From Actinomycetota bacterium (lineage in GTDB: Bacteria; Actinomycetota; Acidimicrobiia; Acidimicrobiales; Acidimicrobilacustridaceae): a stretch of 64,000 nt of DNA. Positions 47,669 through 57,377 of this stretch are shown in pieces. The stretch spans positions 33,201 to 97,200 of the forward strand of contig SYBH01000008.1 of the NCBI GenBank assembly GCA_005787345.1, written 5' to 3'. Below the pieces are notes generated by a model. It saw only the letters and a list, made by a program, of their open reading frames with translations. It ran no database searches and had not been told where the DNA came from. The stretch's first letter is position 1. The number at the start of each line of letters is the position of its first letter. Position numbers and translations under genes: made by a program.

Positions 47669-48859
47669 ATGACTGATCTGGTCGACAATCCGATGTTGCT
47701 TCCTGACCCCGAACCAGCAGAGGTTCGCTACACCATCATTTCTGTCGATGACCATCTCGTAGAGCCTCCCGAGATGTTCGAGGGTCGGTTGCCATCGAGG
47801 TTTCAGAGTCGAGCACCAAAGGTCGTGACAAACGAGCACGGTCACGAGGTGTGGGAATTCGAAGGTCAGCGATTCACGCAGGTCGGTATGAACGCCGTCG
47901 CTGGTCGAAGTAAGAGCATGAAGAATCTGGAGCCAACCAAATTCAGTGACATGCGAAAAGGGTGTTGGGACATCAATGAACGCGTGCGCGACATGGATCT
48001 AAATGGTGTCTGGGCGTCGATGAACTTTCCTTCCATGATTACCGGATTCTGCGGCCGTGTGTTCGCACAAATCGACGACCTTGATCTTGGCTATGCCACA
48101 ACCCAAGCGTGGAATGACTGGTTGTATGAAGAGTGGTGGCAACCGGCGACGGATCGAATCATCCCTCTTGGCCTTACATTCCTCGCTGACCCGGAAAAAG
48201 GTGCAGCGGAGATTCGACGTAACGCCGCTCGCGGTTTCGTTGCTGTGACTCTTCCTGAGCGACCCCAGAACATCGGCTTCCCGTCGTTGTTTTCCGGTTA
48301 CTGGGATCCAATTGTTGAAGCCTGTGCAGAAACCGACACGGTTATTGCTCTCCATGTGGGTTCCTCGGGCGGCTACCCATCACCCGCAGATGCACCTGCA
48401 CTTCAGTTGGGCGCAACGATGTTCGGTCAACTCTCACTGGCGGCATGCGCCGAATGGTTGTGGTCCGGTTACCCGTTGAAGTATCCAAACCTGAAGATCA
48501 CGATGTCCGAGGGCGGCATCGGCTGGGTCGCGATGCTGCTTGATCGGCTCGACAACATCATTGATCGAAGTGGCTACGGACTGGGTTGGGAAACGCGTCC
48601 CGCCGATGTTCTTCAGCGCAACTTCTGGTTCTGCACAATCGATGACCCATCGACGATCACGACCCGTCATCGCATCGGGGTAGAGAACATCATGTTCGAG
48701 ACTGATTACCCGCATGGCGATGGAACCTGGCCTGACACGCAGCAGGTAGTCGCCGACACTTACGGTGATCTTCCTACTGATGAATTGAGGGCGATTCTTT
48801 GCGAAAATGCTGCAGGGGTTTTCCGCCACCCATTGCCGAATGAGGTGTTGCCTCGTTAA
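47669..48859 (+). CDS. Amidohydrolase family (COG2159-like)
   Basis: ISVDDHLVEPPEMFEGRLP, ETDYPHGDGTWP; paralogue of 3012 and 53024. Confidence 0.9.
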   Translation: MTDLVDNPMLLPDPEPAEVRYTIISVDDHLVEPPEMFEGRLPSRFQSRAPKVVTNEHGHEVWEFEGQRFTQVGMNAVAGRSKSMKNLEPTKFSDMRKGCWDINERVRDMDLNGVWASMNFPSMITGFCGRVFAQIDDLDLGYATTQAWNDWLYEEWWQPATDRIIPLGLTFLADPEKGAAEIRRNAARGFVAVTLPERPQNIGFPSLFSGYWDPIVEACAETDTVIALHVGSSGGYPSPADAPALQLGATMFGQLSLAACAEWLWSGYPLKYPNLKITMSEGGIGWVAMLLDRLDNIIDRSGYGLGWETRPADVLQRNFWFCTIDDPSTITTRHRIGVENIMFETDYPHGDGTWPDTQQVVADTYGDLPTDELRAILCENAAGVFRHPLPNEVLPR

Positions 48860-50502
48860 GACGTGGCTGCGATCGCCTTGTCGCGCAGCGCGTATTTCAG
48901 AACTTTGCCGCTGGCATTTAGGGGGAACTCTGCAACGAGGTAAACGTGGCGTGGAACTTTGTAATTGGCCATTGATTCACGGCTCCACTCGATGATGTCA
49001 TCGGCTGTCAGTGCAACATCTGGCTTGGCAATTACGAACGCAACACCGACCTCGCCCAGTCGAGTATCGGGTATTCCGAGAACAGCAACTTGGCTCACGC
49101 CGGGGTGAGTGAGAAGTGCATTCTCGATTTCGGCGGGATAGGCATTGAAACCACCGACGATGAACATGTCCTTCATCCGATCGGTAATGCGCAGGTTGCC
49201 GGCTTCGTCCATCACTCCGATGTCACCCGTATGTAGCCAACCCTCGCTATCAATTGCTTCAGCTGTTGCTTCAGGGTTTCCGATGAAACCCTTCATGACG
49301 TTGTAGCCACGAATCAGTATCTCGCCAGGTTCGCCCGCGGTGAGTGGTTGGCGGTTTTCATCGGCAACGATGACCTCGATATCAGGAATCGCTCGACCAG
49401 CAGTGTTCGCGATGATCTCTGGATCATCGGTGTGGCGGCACATCGTTGCGATACCCGTCGCTTCGGTGAGCCCATACCCGGTGACGATGGTTTTGAACGT
49501 CATTTCTGAGCGCATACGGTGAATCATCTCTACGGGAACTGTTGCAGCGCCGGTAACTGAGAGTCGAAGGCTCGAGAGGTCGAAGTTATGAAGTTCGGGA
49601 TGGTCGAGCATCGTTTGGTAAATGGTCGGTGGCCCGGGAAGCATGGTGATGCGCTCTTCCTCGACGCGTCGCATAACTGAAGGAACGTCGAAGATTGGGT
49701 GTGGAAGGTTGGTCGCGCCCATCAAGATGCAGGCGAGGATGCCAGACTTCAATCCGAAGCCATGAAAGAACGGATTGATGATGAGGTAGCGATCGCCTTT
49801 TGTGAGACCGACAACGGTTGACCAGCTCCAATATGCGCGCACACTCGCGCTGTGCGTCAGCATCGCTCCCTTAGGGAGGCCCGTCGTTCCCGAAGTGAAG
49901 AGGATGTCGCATAAGTCGTCAGGGGCTATTGCCTTCGATCGAACTACGGCCGATTCAGCGGGAACCTGGCTCGACATTTCGATGAATTCCGGCCACGAGA
50001 CGGTGTTAGGCCGCGACGGGCCTCGTAGTAAAACCACGTGCTCGAGTGACGGAACCGTGGAGCGATCGCCAAGAAGTTCGACGTAGTCGGTGCCCAAAAA
50101 GTCCGAGATCGTGAAGAGGAGTTTCACGCCAGCGTTTTCAAGAATATATGTCGCCTCTGAACGCTTGAAGCGTGTGTTTAGCGGAACGAGTACGGCTCCG
50201 CTTCTATGGATCGCGCATGCGGCGATTACCCACTCGGCAATGTTTTGAGCCCAGATCGCAACGCGATCGCCAGGTTTGATGTCTAGTGCGATCAGGGAAC
50301 GGGCGGCCTCATCGACATGCTCGAGAAGTTCGGAATAGTTCAACCGAAGATCTCCGTCGACGAGTGCTTCGAGATCGCCGTACATCACGACAGCGCGTTC
50401 GAGAGCGGCAGCAACGGTCGTCGGGAGCGTGATGCCGGTGGGCTTACTTGATTCGGATGGCAAAGAAGTCTCCAAGAACAGTGGCGAGGGGGTTCGCATC
50501 AT
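48856..50502 (-). CDS. AMP-binding acyl-CoA synthetase/ligase
   Basis: DILFTSGTTGLPKGAMLTHSA, GYGLTEATG, LHTGDIGVMDEAGNLRITDRMKDMFIVGGFNAYPAEIE; start at ATG 50502 or 50499. Confidence 0.94.
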   Translation of the reverse strand: MMRTPSPLFLETSLPSESSKPTGITLPTTVAAALERAVVMYGDLEALVDGDLRLNYSELLEHVDEAARSLIALDIKPGDRVAIWAQNIAEWVIAACAIHRSGAVLVPLNTRFKRSEATYILENAGVKLLFTISDFLGTDYVELLGDRSTVPSLEHVVLLRGPSRPNTVSWPEFIEMSSQVPAESAVVRSKAIAPDDLCDILFTSGTTGLPKGAMLTHSASVRAYWSWSTVVGLTKGDRYLIINPFFHGFGLKSGILACILMGATNLPHPIFDVPSVMRRVEEERITMLPGPPTIYQTMLDHPELHNFDLSSLRLSVTGAATVPVEMIHRMRSEMTFKTIVTGYGLTEATGIATMCRHTDDPEIIANTAGRAIPDIEVIVADENRQPLTAGEPGEILIRGYNVMKGFIGNPEATAEAIDSEGWLHTGDIGVMDEAGNLRITDRMKDMFIVGGFNAYPAEIENALLTHPGVSQVAVLGIPDTRLGEVGVAFVIAKPDVALTADDIIEWSRESMANYKVPRHVYLVAEFPLNASGKVLKYALRDKAIAATS

Positions 50503-50518
50503 TGAATCACGGTTCAAT
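50501..50518. promoter_or_regulatory. Candidate operator: palindrome ATTGAATCACGGTTCAAT in divergent acyl-CoA synthetase promoter region
   Basis: Matches YTGAAYNNNNRTTCAR as do 54388-54403 and 61220-61235. Confidence 0.5.
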
Positions 50519-50602
50519 GTGTAGATGTAAGATTCATCTCTATCTGCGGAGGGTGTTTCAAGCCATGGCGCATGCACCGTTGTCAAGGAAAAGGAACCAC
50601 AG

Positions 50603-52234
50603 ATGAGTTCAGATGTGTGGCGCACTGGATCACAGTCAACGATTCCAGAACTACTTATGCAACGCCTTGAGTCTGACCCGGACAGCCAGTACCTCGACGT
50701 CTGCGGCGATTCGGTCTCTGCGGCCGCGGTCTACGACGTCTGCGCTCGTTTGGCCACATCACTCTGTTCGATGGGTATCAATCCGGGCGATCGAGTAGCG
50801 ACTCTGATCGAAAACTCAATCGAAGCGGTCTATGCATGGTGGGGGATCATCCTTTCGGGGGGCATCGCCGTTCCCATCAATACTGCATATAAAGGGGAGT
50901 ATCTCCGTCACCAACTCGCGGATTCGGGTTCTCGGGTCATCATTGTGGCTGCGGAGTTTCTTGGACGACTTGAAGCTGTTGCACCATCGGTGAAATCTCT
51001 ACAGCACGTCGTGGTGATCGGGGAGACGCGCCCGAAGATCAAAAATACGTCAACCGCTCTTTGGACTGACCTTCTCCAATCAGATGCGACGCCGCCTCAA
51101 TTGAACACGAAGCCCTCCGACCTCGGAACGTTTATCTACACCGGGGGAACAACAGGCCTTTCCAAGGGCTGCATGTTGAGTCACAACTATCACGAAGCCC
51201 TCACGCGGCAGATCGGTATCTGTTGGGAGCGCACGTCCGACGACGTCGTCTGGACGCCATTGCCACTCTTTCACTTCAATGCGATCACCACAGCCGTAAT
51301 GGGCCCACTCGTGTTTGGAGGCCGTTCAGCGATTTACCGTCGTTTTTCCGTTTCGAACTTCTGGCCTGAGATGAATCGTGTGGGCGCAACAATCACATCG
51401 ACGCTTGGAACGATGGCGTACCTCTTGGCTCATGATGTCGATCGTCCCGAGATGCCGAGATCAGGTGCGCCCGAGGCCAATACGTCGCTGCGCCTACTCG
51501 GTGCTGCACCGATGCCGGTTGAAGTTGACGACATCATGAAGAATCGATTCGGACTCACCACGTTTAGTGCCGCCTACGGCGTAACCGAAGCAAGTCTTAT
51601 CTCGTGGCAGCCACCAGGTGGCTATAACAAGCCCAATGCGGCTGGTGTTATCAACGATGAGTATTTCGACGTTCGAATCTTTGATGACGAAGACAACGAA
51701 TTACCACGTGGTTCACGAGGTGAAATCGTGATTCGGCCGAAGCGGCCCGATGTGATGTTCACTGGTTATTGGGGTCGTCCAGACGTGACGGTCGAAACCA
51801 GTAGGAACTGGTGGTATCACACAGGAGACGTTGGCATTATCGACGATGACAACTTCTTGTTCTTCGTTGATCGCAAGGCCGACTATCTCAGACGGCGCGG
51901 CGAAAACATTGCCAGTTTCGAAGTTGAGTCAATCATCATGGGGCAGGGACAAATAGCCGACGTCGCCGTGCACGCTGTTCCAAGTCCGATGTCAGAAGAC
52001 GATCTGAAGATCACTGCAACATTGGTGGACGGAGCGAACCTTACTGAGGAAGAACTGTTTCTTTGGTGTGTTGAGCAGCTTCCATATTTCGCTTTGCCCC
52101 GTTACATCGAATTCCGTAAGGAACTTCCGCGGTCGCCAGTCGGTCGAGTGCTGAAGCGGGAACTGCGCCACGAGGGAGCCACTGCTGCGAGCTGGGACCT
52201 TGAAGATTCAGAAGTGAAGTTCGAAAAACGTTGA
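50603..52234 (+). CDS. AMP-binding acyl-CoA synthetase/ligase
   Basis: FIYTGGTTGLSKGCMLSHNY, AYGVTEASL, HTGDVGIIDDDNFLFFVDRKADYLRRRGENIAS. Confidence 0.94.
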   Translation: MSSDVWRTGSQSTIPELLMQRLESDPDSQYLDVCGDSVSAAAVYDVCARLATSLCSMGINPGDRVATLIENSIEAVYAWWGIILSGGIAVPINTAYKGEYLRHQLADSGSRVIIVAAEFLGRLEAVAPSVKSLQHVVVIGETRPKIKNTSTALWTDLLQSDATPPQLNTKPSDLGTFIYTGGTTGLSKGCMLSHNYHEALTRQIGICWERTSDDVVWTPLPLFHFNAITTAVMGPLVFGGRSAIYRRFSVSNFWPEMNRVGATITSTLGTMAYLLAHDVDRPEMPRSGAPEANTSLRLLGAAPMPVEVDDIMKNRFGLTTFSAAYGVTEASLISWQPPGGYNKPNAAGVINDEYFDVRIFDDEDNELPRGSRGEIVIRPKRPDVMFTGYWGRPDVTVETSRNWWYHTGDVGIIDDDNFLFFVDRKADYLRRRGENIASFEVESIIMGQGQIADVAVHAVPSPMSEDDLKITATLVDGANLTEEELFLWCVEQLPYFALPRYIEFRKELPRSPVGRVLKRELRHEGATAASWDLEDSEVKFEKR

Positions 52235-52235
52235 A

Positions 52236-53027
52236 CTAGTCGTTTGTCCGGTTCGCAAGTTGTTCACGAAGGTTGGCAACTCGCTCGGTAATCCACGGCT
52301 GTTCCATCGACCACTGCTGCTCAACTAACTCAATCTGTGCAGCCTGTTCGTGGTCGAGTCCTACCGTGGCATCGAGGGTGTGTTTGGCACGTTGCATTGC
52401 TTCCGGTGGTCGGGAGGCGGCTCGCTGAGCAAACCTGAGTGCAAGACGGTGGGCTTCGTCGGCTGGAAGGCAGCGCCAGGCCAAGCCAAACTCGGCAGCT
52501 TCGGCCCCTGTGAGCCGATCGCCAAGAAGCGAAAGGGCGACGGCGCCTTGTCGTCCTATCCGCAGAGCGAGGTTTCGGAGTTGGCCGCCGCCAGGGTGGA
52601 CACCGAGATCCAAAAGACGAGGATCGAATGTGGCTTCGGCGGTACAAAGCAAAACGTCGCATGCCAGCACGAGATTGATGCCAGCTCCGATGACAGGACC
52701 ATCTACAACGGCAATCGTTGGCACCGGTGCACTGATGAGGGCATTCGCACCGCGAGCGATGTCGTTGAGTGTTGCTCGAGGCGAAACAAGATCATCAAGG
52801 TCTCCGCCGGAACAGAACACGGGGGGAGTAGCAGCGAGAATGATTGCCCGAACGCCCAGCGAAAGGGCCTCGTTTACAGCTGCCTCTAGATCAAGCGAAA
52901 GCTCGATACGTAGAGCGTTGCGTCGTTTGGCATCGGCCAAAGTGATCCGACCTATAGGACCATCGAAAACCTCAAGGGAGACCAGGGGATGATCGGCTGG
53001 TCTGGAGATTTGATTGAACGTACTCAC
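52236..53027 (-). CDS. Enoyl-CoA hydratase/isomerase family
   Basis: ATPPVFCSGGDLDDL, AVVDGPVIGAGINLVLACDVLLCT. Confidence 0.92.
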   Translation of the reverse strand: MSTFNQISRPADHPLVSLEVFDGPIGRITLADAKRRNALRIELSLDLEAAVNEALSLGVRAIILAATPPVFCSGGDLDDLVSPRATLNDIARGANALISAPVPTIAVVDGPVIGAGINLVLACDVLLCTAEATFDPRLLDLGVHPGGGQLRNLALRIGRQGAVALSLLGDRLTGAEAAEFGLAWRCLPADEAHRLALRFAQRAASRPPEAMQRAKHTLDATVGLDHEQAAQIELVEQQWSMEQPWITERVANLREQLANRTND

Positions 53028-54298
53028 GCTGTAGGAGCGAGCTTGCCGACCTCAATGCCGACATGCTTTTCGCGACGACCAGTGTCGAAGGCACGTTCAC
53101 TGACATCATGACCAGCGGACTTCGCTCGTAATGCTTTGGCAGTTGCTTCGGTTTTCGGAATGTGAACGAAGGGGTCGAAGCTGTACCACCGCATCGCGTT
53201 TTCGTGAGTGATCTTATTGATCTCGTGATCTGGCAGATCTCTCGCCACCTCGGCAAACTCTTCGCCAGCATGGGGCCAGGAAGAATCGGAATGTGGATAG
53301 TCGCATTCCCATGCGATGTTGTCGATGCCTACGTCGTGGCGGAGCTTGATGCCGATTGGGTCGGCAATAAAACAGGTGAGAAAGTGCTCACGGAACACCT
53401 CGCTGGGGGTCTTCTTCCCAAAATCCTGACCTGTCCAAAGATGGTGCATGTCATAGGTGCGATCGAGGCGGTCGAGGAAGTAAGGGATCCAACCGATGCC
53501 ACCTTCAGAAAGGGCGATCTTGATGTTCGGAAACTTCTTGAGGACCCGTGACCAAATGAGATCGGCAGCAACGGCGCAAATATTCATTGGCTGCAAGGTC
53601 ATCATCACATCGATCGGAGCATCGGGAGAAGTGATTGCCAACTTGCCCGATGAGCCGAGATGAATAGAGAGAACGGTGTTGGTATCGCAAAGTGCTTGCC
53701 AGAACGGATCCCAGTACTCGTCATGAAGACTTGGGTATCCCAATGTGTATGGGTTCTCGGTGAAGGTCACCGAGTGGACACCCTTCGCTGAAAGTCGGCG
53801 AACTTCTTCTCCAGCGAGTTGTGCGTCCCAGAGGATTGGGAGACCCATTGGGATGAAACGACCCGGAGCGGCGGCGCACCACTCGTCGACGTGCCAATCG
53901 TTGTAGGCGCGAACGACGTCGAGGGCGAGGTCTTTGTCATCGCATGCGGCGAAGAGTCGTCCGCTAAACCCCGGGAACGAAGGGAAATTCATCGATGACA
54001 AGAGACCGCCACCGTTCATGTCCTTCACGCGTTCATTCACATCCCAACATCCCGGACGAATCTCGTCGAACGACGTTGGCTCGATTCCGTATTCCTCTTT
54101 GGGTCGGCCCGCTACAGCGTTAAGCCCGATATTCGGAATGATGGAACCTTCGAACATCCAGACATCGTCGCCCTTGTCGTTTCGCTCAATCTTCGGGAAT
54201 CGGCCTTTCCATTTGGCCGGGGTGTGATTGTCGAACATTGAAGGAGGCTCAACTAAATGGTCGTCGACACTCACGAGAATTAGGTCGTCACTGTTCAC
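53024..54298 (-). CDS. Amidohydrolase family (COG2159-like)
   Basis: VSVDDHLVEPPSMFDNHTP, ECDYPHSDSSWP; GTG start; ATGA overlap with downstream ECH. Confidence 0.9.
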   Translation of the reverse strand: MNSDDLILVSVDDHLVEPPSMFDNHTPAKWKGRFPKIERNDKGDDVWMFEGSIIPNIGLNAVAGRPKEEYGIEPTSFDEIRPGCWDVNERVKDMNGGGLLSSMNFPSFPGFSGRLFAACDDKDLALDVVRAYNDWHVDEWCAAAPGRFIPMGLPILWDAQLAGEEVRRLSAKGVHSVTFTENPYTLGYPSLHDEYWDPFWQALCDTNTVLSIHLGSSGKLAITSPDAPIDVMMTLQPMNICAVAADLIWSRVLKKFPNIKIALSEGGIGWIPYFLDRLDRTYDMHHLWTGQDFGKKTPSEVFREHFLTCFIADPIGIKLRHDVGIDNIAWECDYPHSDSSWPHAGEEFAEVARDLPDHEINKITHENAMRWYSFDPFVHIPKTEATAKALRAKSAGHDVSERAFDTGRREKHVGIEVGKLAPTA

Positions 54299-54387
54299 TG
54301 TTACCCCAATTGTCTTGACTGCGACCGAAGAGTTCCTGTTGAGGATTGTTCGTCAGCAGCTAGTTCCCTAATTTTGCTTTCAGTATG

Positions 54388-54403
54388 TTGAACTATAGTT
54401 CAA
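54388..54403. promoter_or_regulatory. Candidate operator: perfect 16-bp palindrome TTGAACTATAGTTCAA
   Basis: Perfect inverted repeat in the 158-bp divergent intergenic region; contains TATAGT that could be a -10. Confidence 0.6.
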
Positions 54404-54456
54404 TCATTCGAACGTGATGAGTTACAGCGTCGCTCGCAACGAAAATTGGGGATCTC

Positions 54457-55905
54457 GTGCCAAAAAAGAGGAACGATTCAAAGAAGGAAGAATCGAAGAG
54501 GAATGCGAAGACAAAGGCGGTTCGCACGAACCTCCACGGAGGCGTCGTCGATGCTGCCGCGTCGGATAGCGGCGAACTCCACTTCGCCGAGCGGATGTTC
54601 GCGCCGCCGTTCGATCACGGGATCGCTCAGCCAGACAGAGCTGTCACCAACGTCAAACACGGCACCCGCGCCCACCTCGAAGGGGGTGTCGGCGACTCCA
54701 ACGAGCAGTATTGGTGGCAAGGCGGTGGACCAGCCACCGATGTCGCCGTGCAGAACATCACGATCTATCCGCCGACTCGTGGACAAAAGACTCAGGGCGA
54801 CCCGTTTGAGCCAATTAAAATTGGCATTCTCATCGATATGGATCTCAACCAGTTGCTCGCAGACTGGATCGATCCGACGATTTTAGCGATCGAAGATGCG
54901 ATGAACGAAGGGGTCTGGCGTCGCAGCCCTGTGCAACTTGTGGTTGCAGATGCTCGAGGCCTCCCGCGGGAGAATTACCGCAAGTTGATTAAAGGCTACG
55001 AGTGGCTCGTCGACGAAGGTTGCGTCGTTGTCCTCGGCCCGATGATCTCGGACAACTGTCTTTTACTTCAGGACACCGCCAATCGCCTCGGCGTACCTTG
55101 CATTGGCTGGACTGGTGCGCACAAGTTCGCTTCGGAGTATTGCTTCACTGTCGCCAATGGCGATGTCGCCACTGAGGGCGTTATGTGTGCGCAGTGGTTG
55201 CACGCTCATGGTCATGACAAAGTCGGACTCTTTTGGGAAGCCGGTTCATCGGGTCGCGACTATGCGGACTATTTCCGCGATGCTGCGCTGAACCTGGGTA
55301 TGACGATCATTCGAGAGGTGAAGCTGGAACCCAATCCTGTCGGGTTGAAGGAAGACCTCGAGAGTATGCGTGCGCTTGGCGCGGAAGGTCTCTATTACGG
55401 CGGATACGGCTATGCAACATTCCATTTTGCCGAGGCGTTGAAGAGCATGAGCTGGGACCCAGCACGAGTCATGGGCACGGCATTCATGTTCTATTCAAAT
55501 TCTAATGCGTGGGCCGAGGGCCTCGAAGGCTGGCACGGCGTCGACCAATTGGGCGAAGACGGCGCCAACCCCAACTACAACGCCATGATCGAACGTTTTG
55601 TGAATCGGTTTGGTCGAAAGACAGGCAACGTCGTTGTTGCCCTTGCCTACGACACAGCACGCGCCGCAATTCATGGCATTGCGAATGCAGCAATTCCGAC
55701 ACCAAAGGATGTCAAGGAGGGTCTTGAACGAATTCGCTGGATGCCTTCAACCAACGGTGGCCCGAGTTGCTACGTGCAGTTTGGACCCTACGACCACAAG
55801 GGTTACAAGGGCGACTTCCTGACGATTCGTGAACTTCGCGGTGGGGAACTGCGGTTTGACGGTTACCACCGTCCTGAATGGCCATCGAACTTGTCGGGCC
55901 ATTGA
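54457..55905 (+). CDS. Branched-chain amino-acid/amide ABC-type substrate-binding protein homologue (PBP type I fold) lacking a signal peptide
   Basis: IKIGILIDMDLNQ, VVLGPMISDNCLLLQDTANRLGVPCIGWTGA, KVGLFWEAGSSGRDYADYFRDAA; Lys-rich hydrophilic N-terminus. Confidence 0.82.
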   Translation: MPKKRNDSKKEESKRNAKTKAVRTNLHGGVVDAAASDSGELHFAERMFAPPFDHGIAQPDRAVTNVKHGTRAHLEGGVGDSNEQYWWQGGGPATDVAVQNITIYPPTRGQKTQGDPFEPIKIGILIDMDLNQLLADWIDPTILAIEDAMNEGVWRRSPVQLVVADARGLPRENYRKLIKGYEWLVDEGCVVVLGPMISDNCLLLQDTANRLGVPCIGWTGAHKFASEYCFTVANGDVATEGVMCAQWLHAHGHDKVGLFWEAGSSGRDYADYFRDAALNLGMTIIREVKLEPNPVGLKEDLESMRALGAEGLYYGGYGYATFHFAEALKSMSWDPARVMGTAFMFYSNSNAWAEGLEGWHGVDQLGEDGANPNYNAMIERFVNRFGRKTGNVVVALAYDTARAAIHGIANAAIPTPKDVKEGLERIRWMPSTNGGPSCYVQFGPYDHKGYKGDFLTIRELRGGELRFDGYHRPEWPSNLSGH

Positions 55906-56540
55906 TGACAGTAACGAGAGCAGTGAATCCAAAAGAAGAGCGACGTCAACTCCATCAGGAGCTCAGTCGCACACAACTTCTCGATGCCGCCGAGGAGATC
56001 TTCGGCCAAAAGGGATTTCACGAGACCACGCTGAAGGAAATCGCTGACCGAGCCGACTTCTCTGTCGGATCGGTGTACTCATTCTTTGAAAATAAGGACG
56101 ACCTCTACGTCAACGTATGGTTGCGGCGTGGTGCCGAGTTTCTCCCAGGCTTCGAGCAGGCCGTTGGCAGCGCATCAGATGGTCTCGATGCGATCGAAAA
56201 AATTGTGGACTTCGAAGTTTCGTTCCTGCGTTCCCGCCCGTCGTTCTCGAGTCTCTATTTGCGCTCAACGGCTTCACTTGTGCCAACTTCGGATGAAGCG
56301 GCGTCTGAACGAGTGTTGGAGAATGCGGAACTTGTGCTGAAGATGCAGGCTGAAGTGATCCAACAGGGTCAGTTAGAAGGACTCGTGCGCCATGGTGATC
56401 CAGCAGCACTTTCTCGATTGCTCTCTTCGATGGTGCAAGCGTTTCAGTCCGTCGACCACCAAAATAGCTCTGGACACCGGCCCTCCTTCACCCTTGGAGA
56501 GTTTCAACACATTGTGCGATCTGCATTTGCAGCGGCGTAG
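55905..56540 (+). CDS. TetR/AcrR family transcriptional regulator
   Basis: TQLLDAAEEIFGQKGFHETTLKEIADRADFSVGSVYSFFENKDDLYVNVW HTH; TGATG junction with preceding gene. Confidence 0.94.
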   Translation: MTVTRAVNPKEERRQLHQELSRTQLLDAAEEIFGQKGFHETTLKEIADRADFSVGSVYSFFENKDDLYVNVWLRRGAEFLPGFEQAVGSASDGLDAIEKIVDFEVSFLRSRPSFSSLYLRSTASLVPTSDEAASERVLENAELVLKMQAEVIQQGQLEGLVRHGDPAALSRLLSSMVQAFQSVDHQNSSGHRPSFTLGEFQHIVRSAFAAA

Positions 56541-56577
56541 TCGACGACCAATTCAACTTACGTAGTGGGGGATTGAG

Positions 56578-57333
56578 ATGGAAGATGCAATTAGCGGAAA
56601 GTCAGTACTCGTTGTCGGGGCTTCGGCAGGAATCGGTCGTGAATCAGCAGCAGCTTTCGCTCGCGCTGGTGCCCGAGTGATGGCAGTTGGTCGACGTGAG
56701 GAAAAATTGCGTGAACTGGCTGACGACGTGGAACTCGAGTGGTGTGCTGCGGACATCACTCACCCGGGTGAGCCACAACGATTGGTCAGCGAGACAGTAC
56801 GTGTCTTCGGGGGAATAGACATCCTCCTCAACGTCGCTGCGGCTTCTCCGATGGTCGCGATTGTCGATATTGCAACGGACGACTTTCTTAGTGTTTTTGC
56901 GAGCAATGTTGTTGGTCCTTCCGAAGTCTGTAAGGCCGCCCTGCCCCATCTCAATGAGAATGCCTTCGTCGGATTCGTTTCATCCGAGACTGTCGGCCGA
57001 CCCAGACATGGGCTGGTCCCGTACGGGGTTTCTAAAGCGGCGCTCGAAGAATTAGTAAACGGTTGGCGGGTAGAACACCCGAATATTCGTTTCTCGACAA
57101 TTCGTGTGGGCGCCACAATAGGAACAGATTTCGGACGGGACTTCGACGGAGAGCTCATCGGAAGATTTCTTGATGAATGGATTCGCGGCGGACACCTCTC
57201 TGCGGAAATGATGAATCCCTTATCAGTTGGTGTGGAGATGGCGGAACTGGTTGCTGTTGCCTATCTACAGCCAACAGTTGGTCTCACGGATTTCTCACTA
57301 CGCCCCCCAGGTCCCCTCGCAAGCTTGGGATAG
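56578..57333 (+). CDS. SDR family oxidoreductase
   Basis: SVLVVGASAGIGRESAAAFARAGA, YGVSKAALEEL. Confidence 0.92.
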   Translation: MEDAISGKSVLVVGASAGIGRESAAAFARAGARVMAVGRREEKLRELADDVELEWCAADITHPGEPQRLVSETVRVFGGIDILLNVAAASPMVAIVDIATDDFLSVFASNVVGPSEVCKAALPHLNENAFVGFVSSETVGRPRHGLVPYGVSKAALEELVNGWRVEHPNIRFSTIRVGATIGTDFGRDFDGELIGRFLDEWIRGGHLSAEMMNPLSVGVEMAELVAVAYLQPTVGLTDFSLRPPGPLASLG

Positions 57334-57377
57334 TCCATTTCTCCTGTTGTTCTTTCTCTTCCGACTAGAGGACTCAC

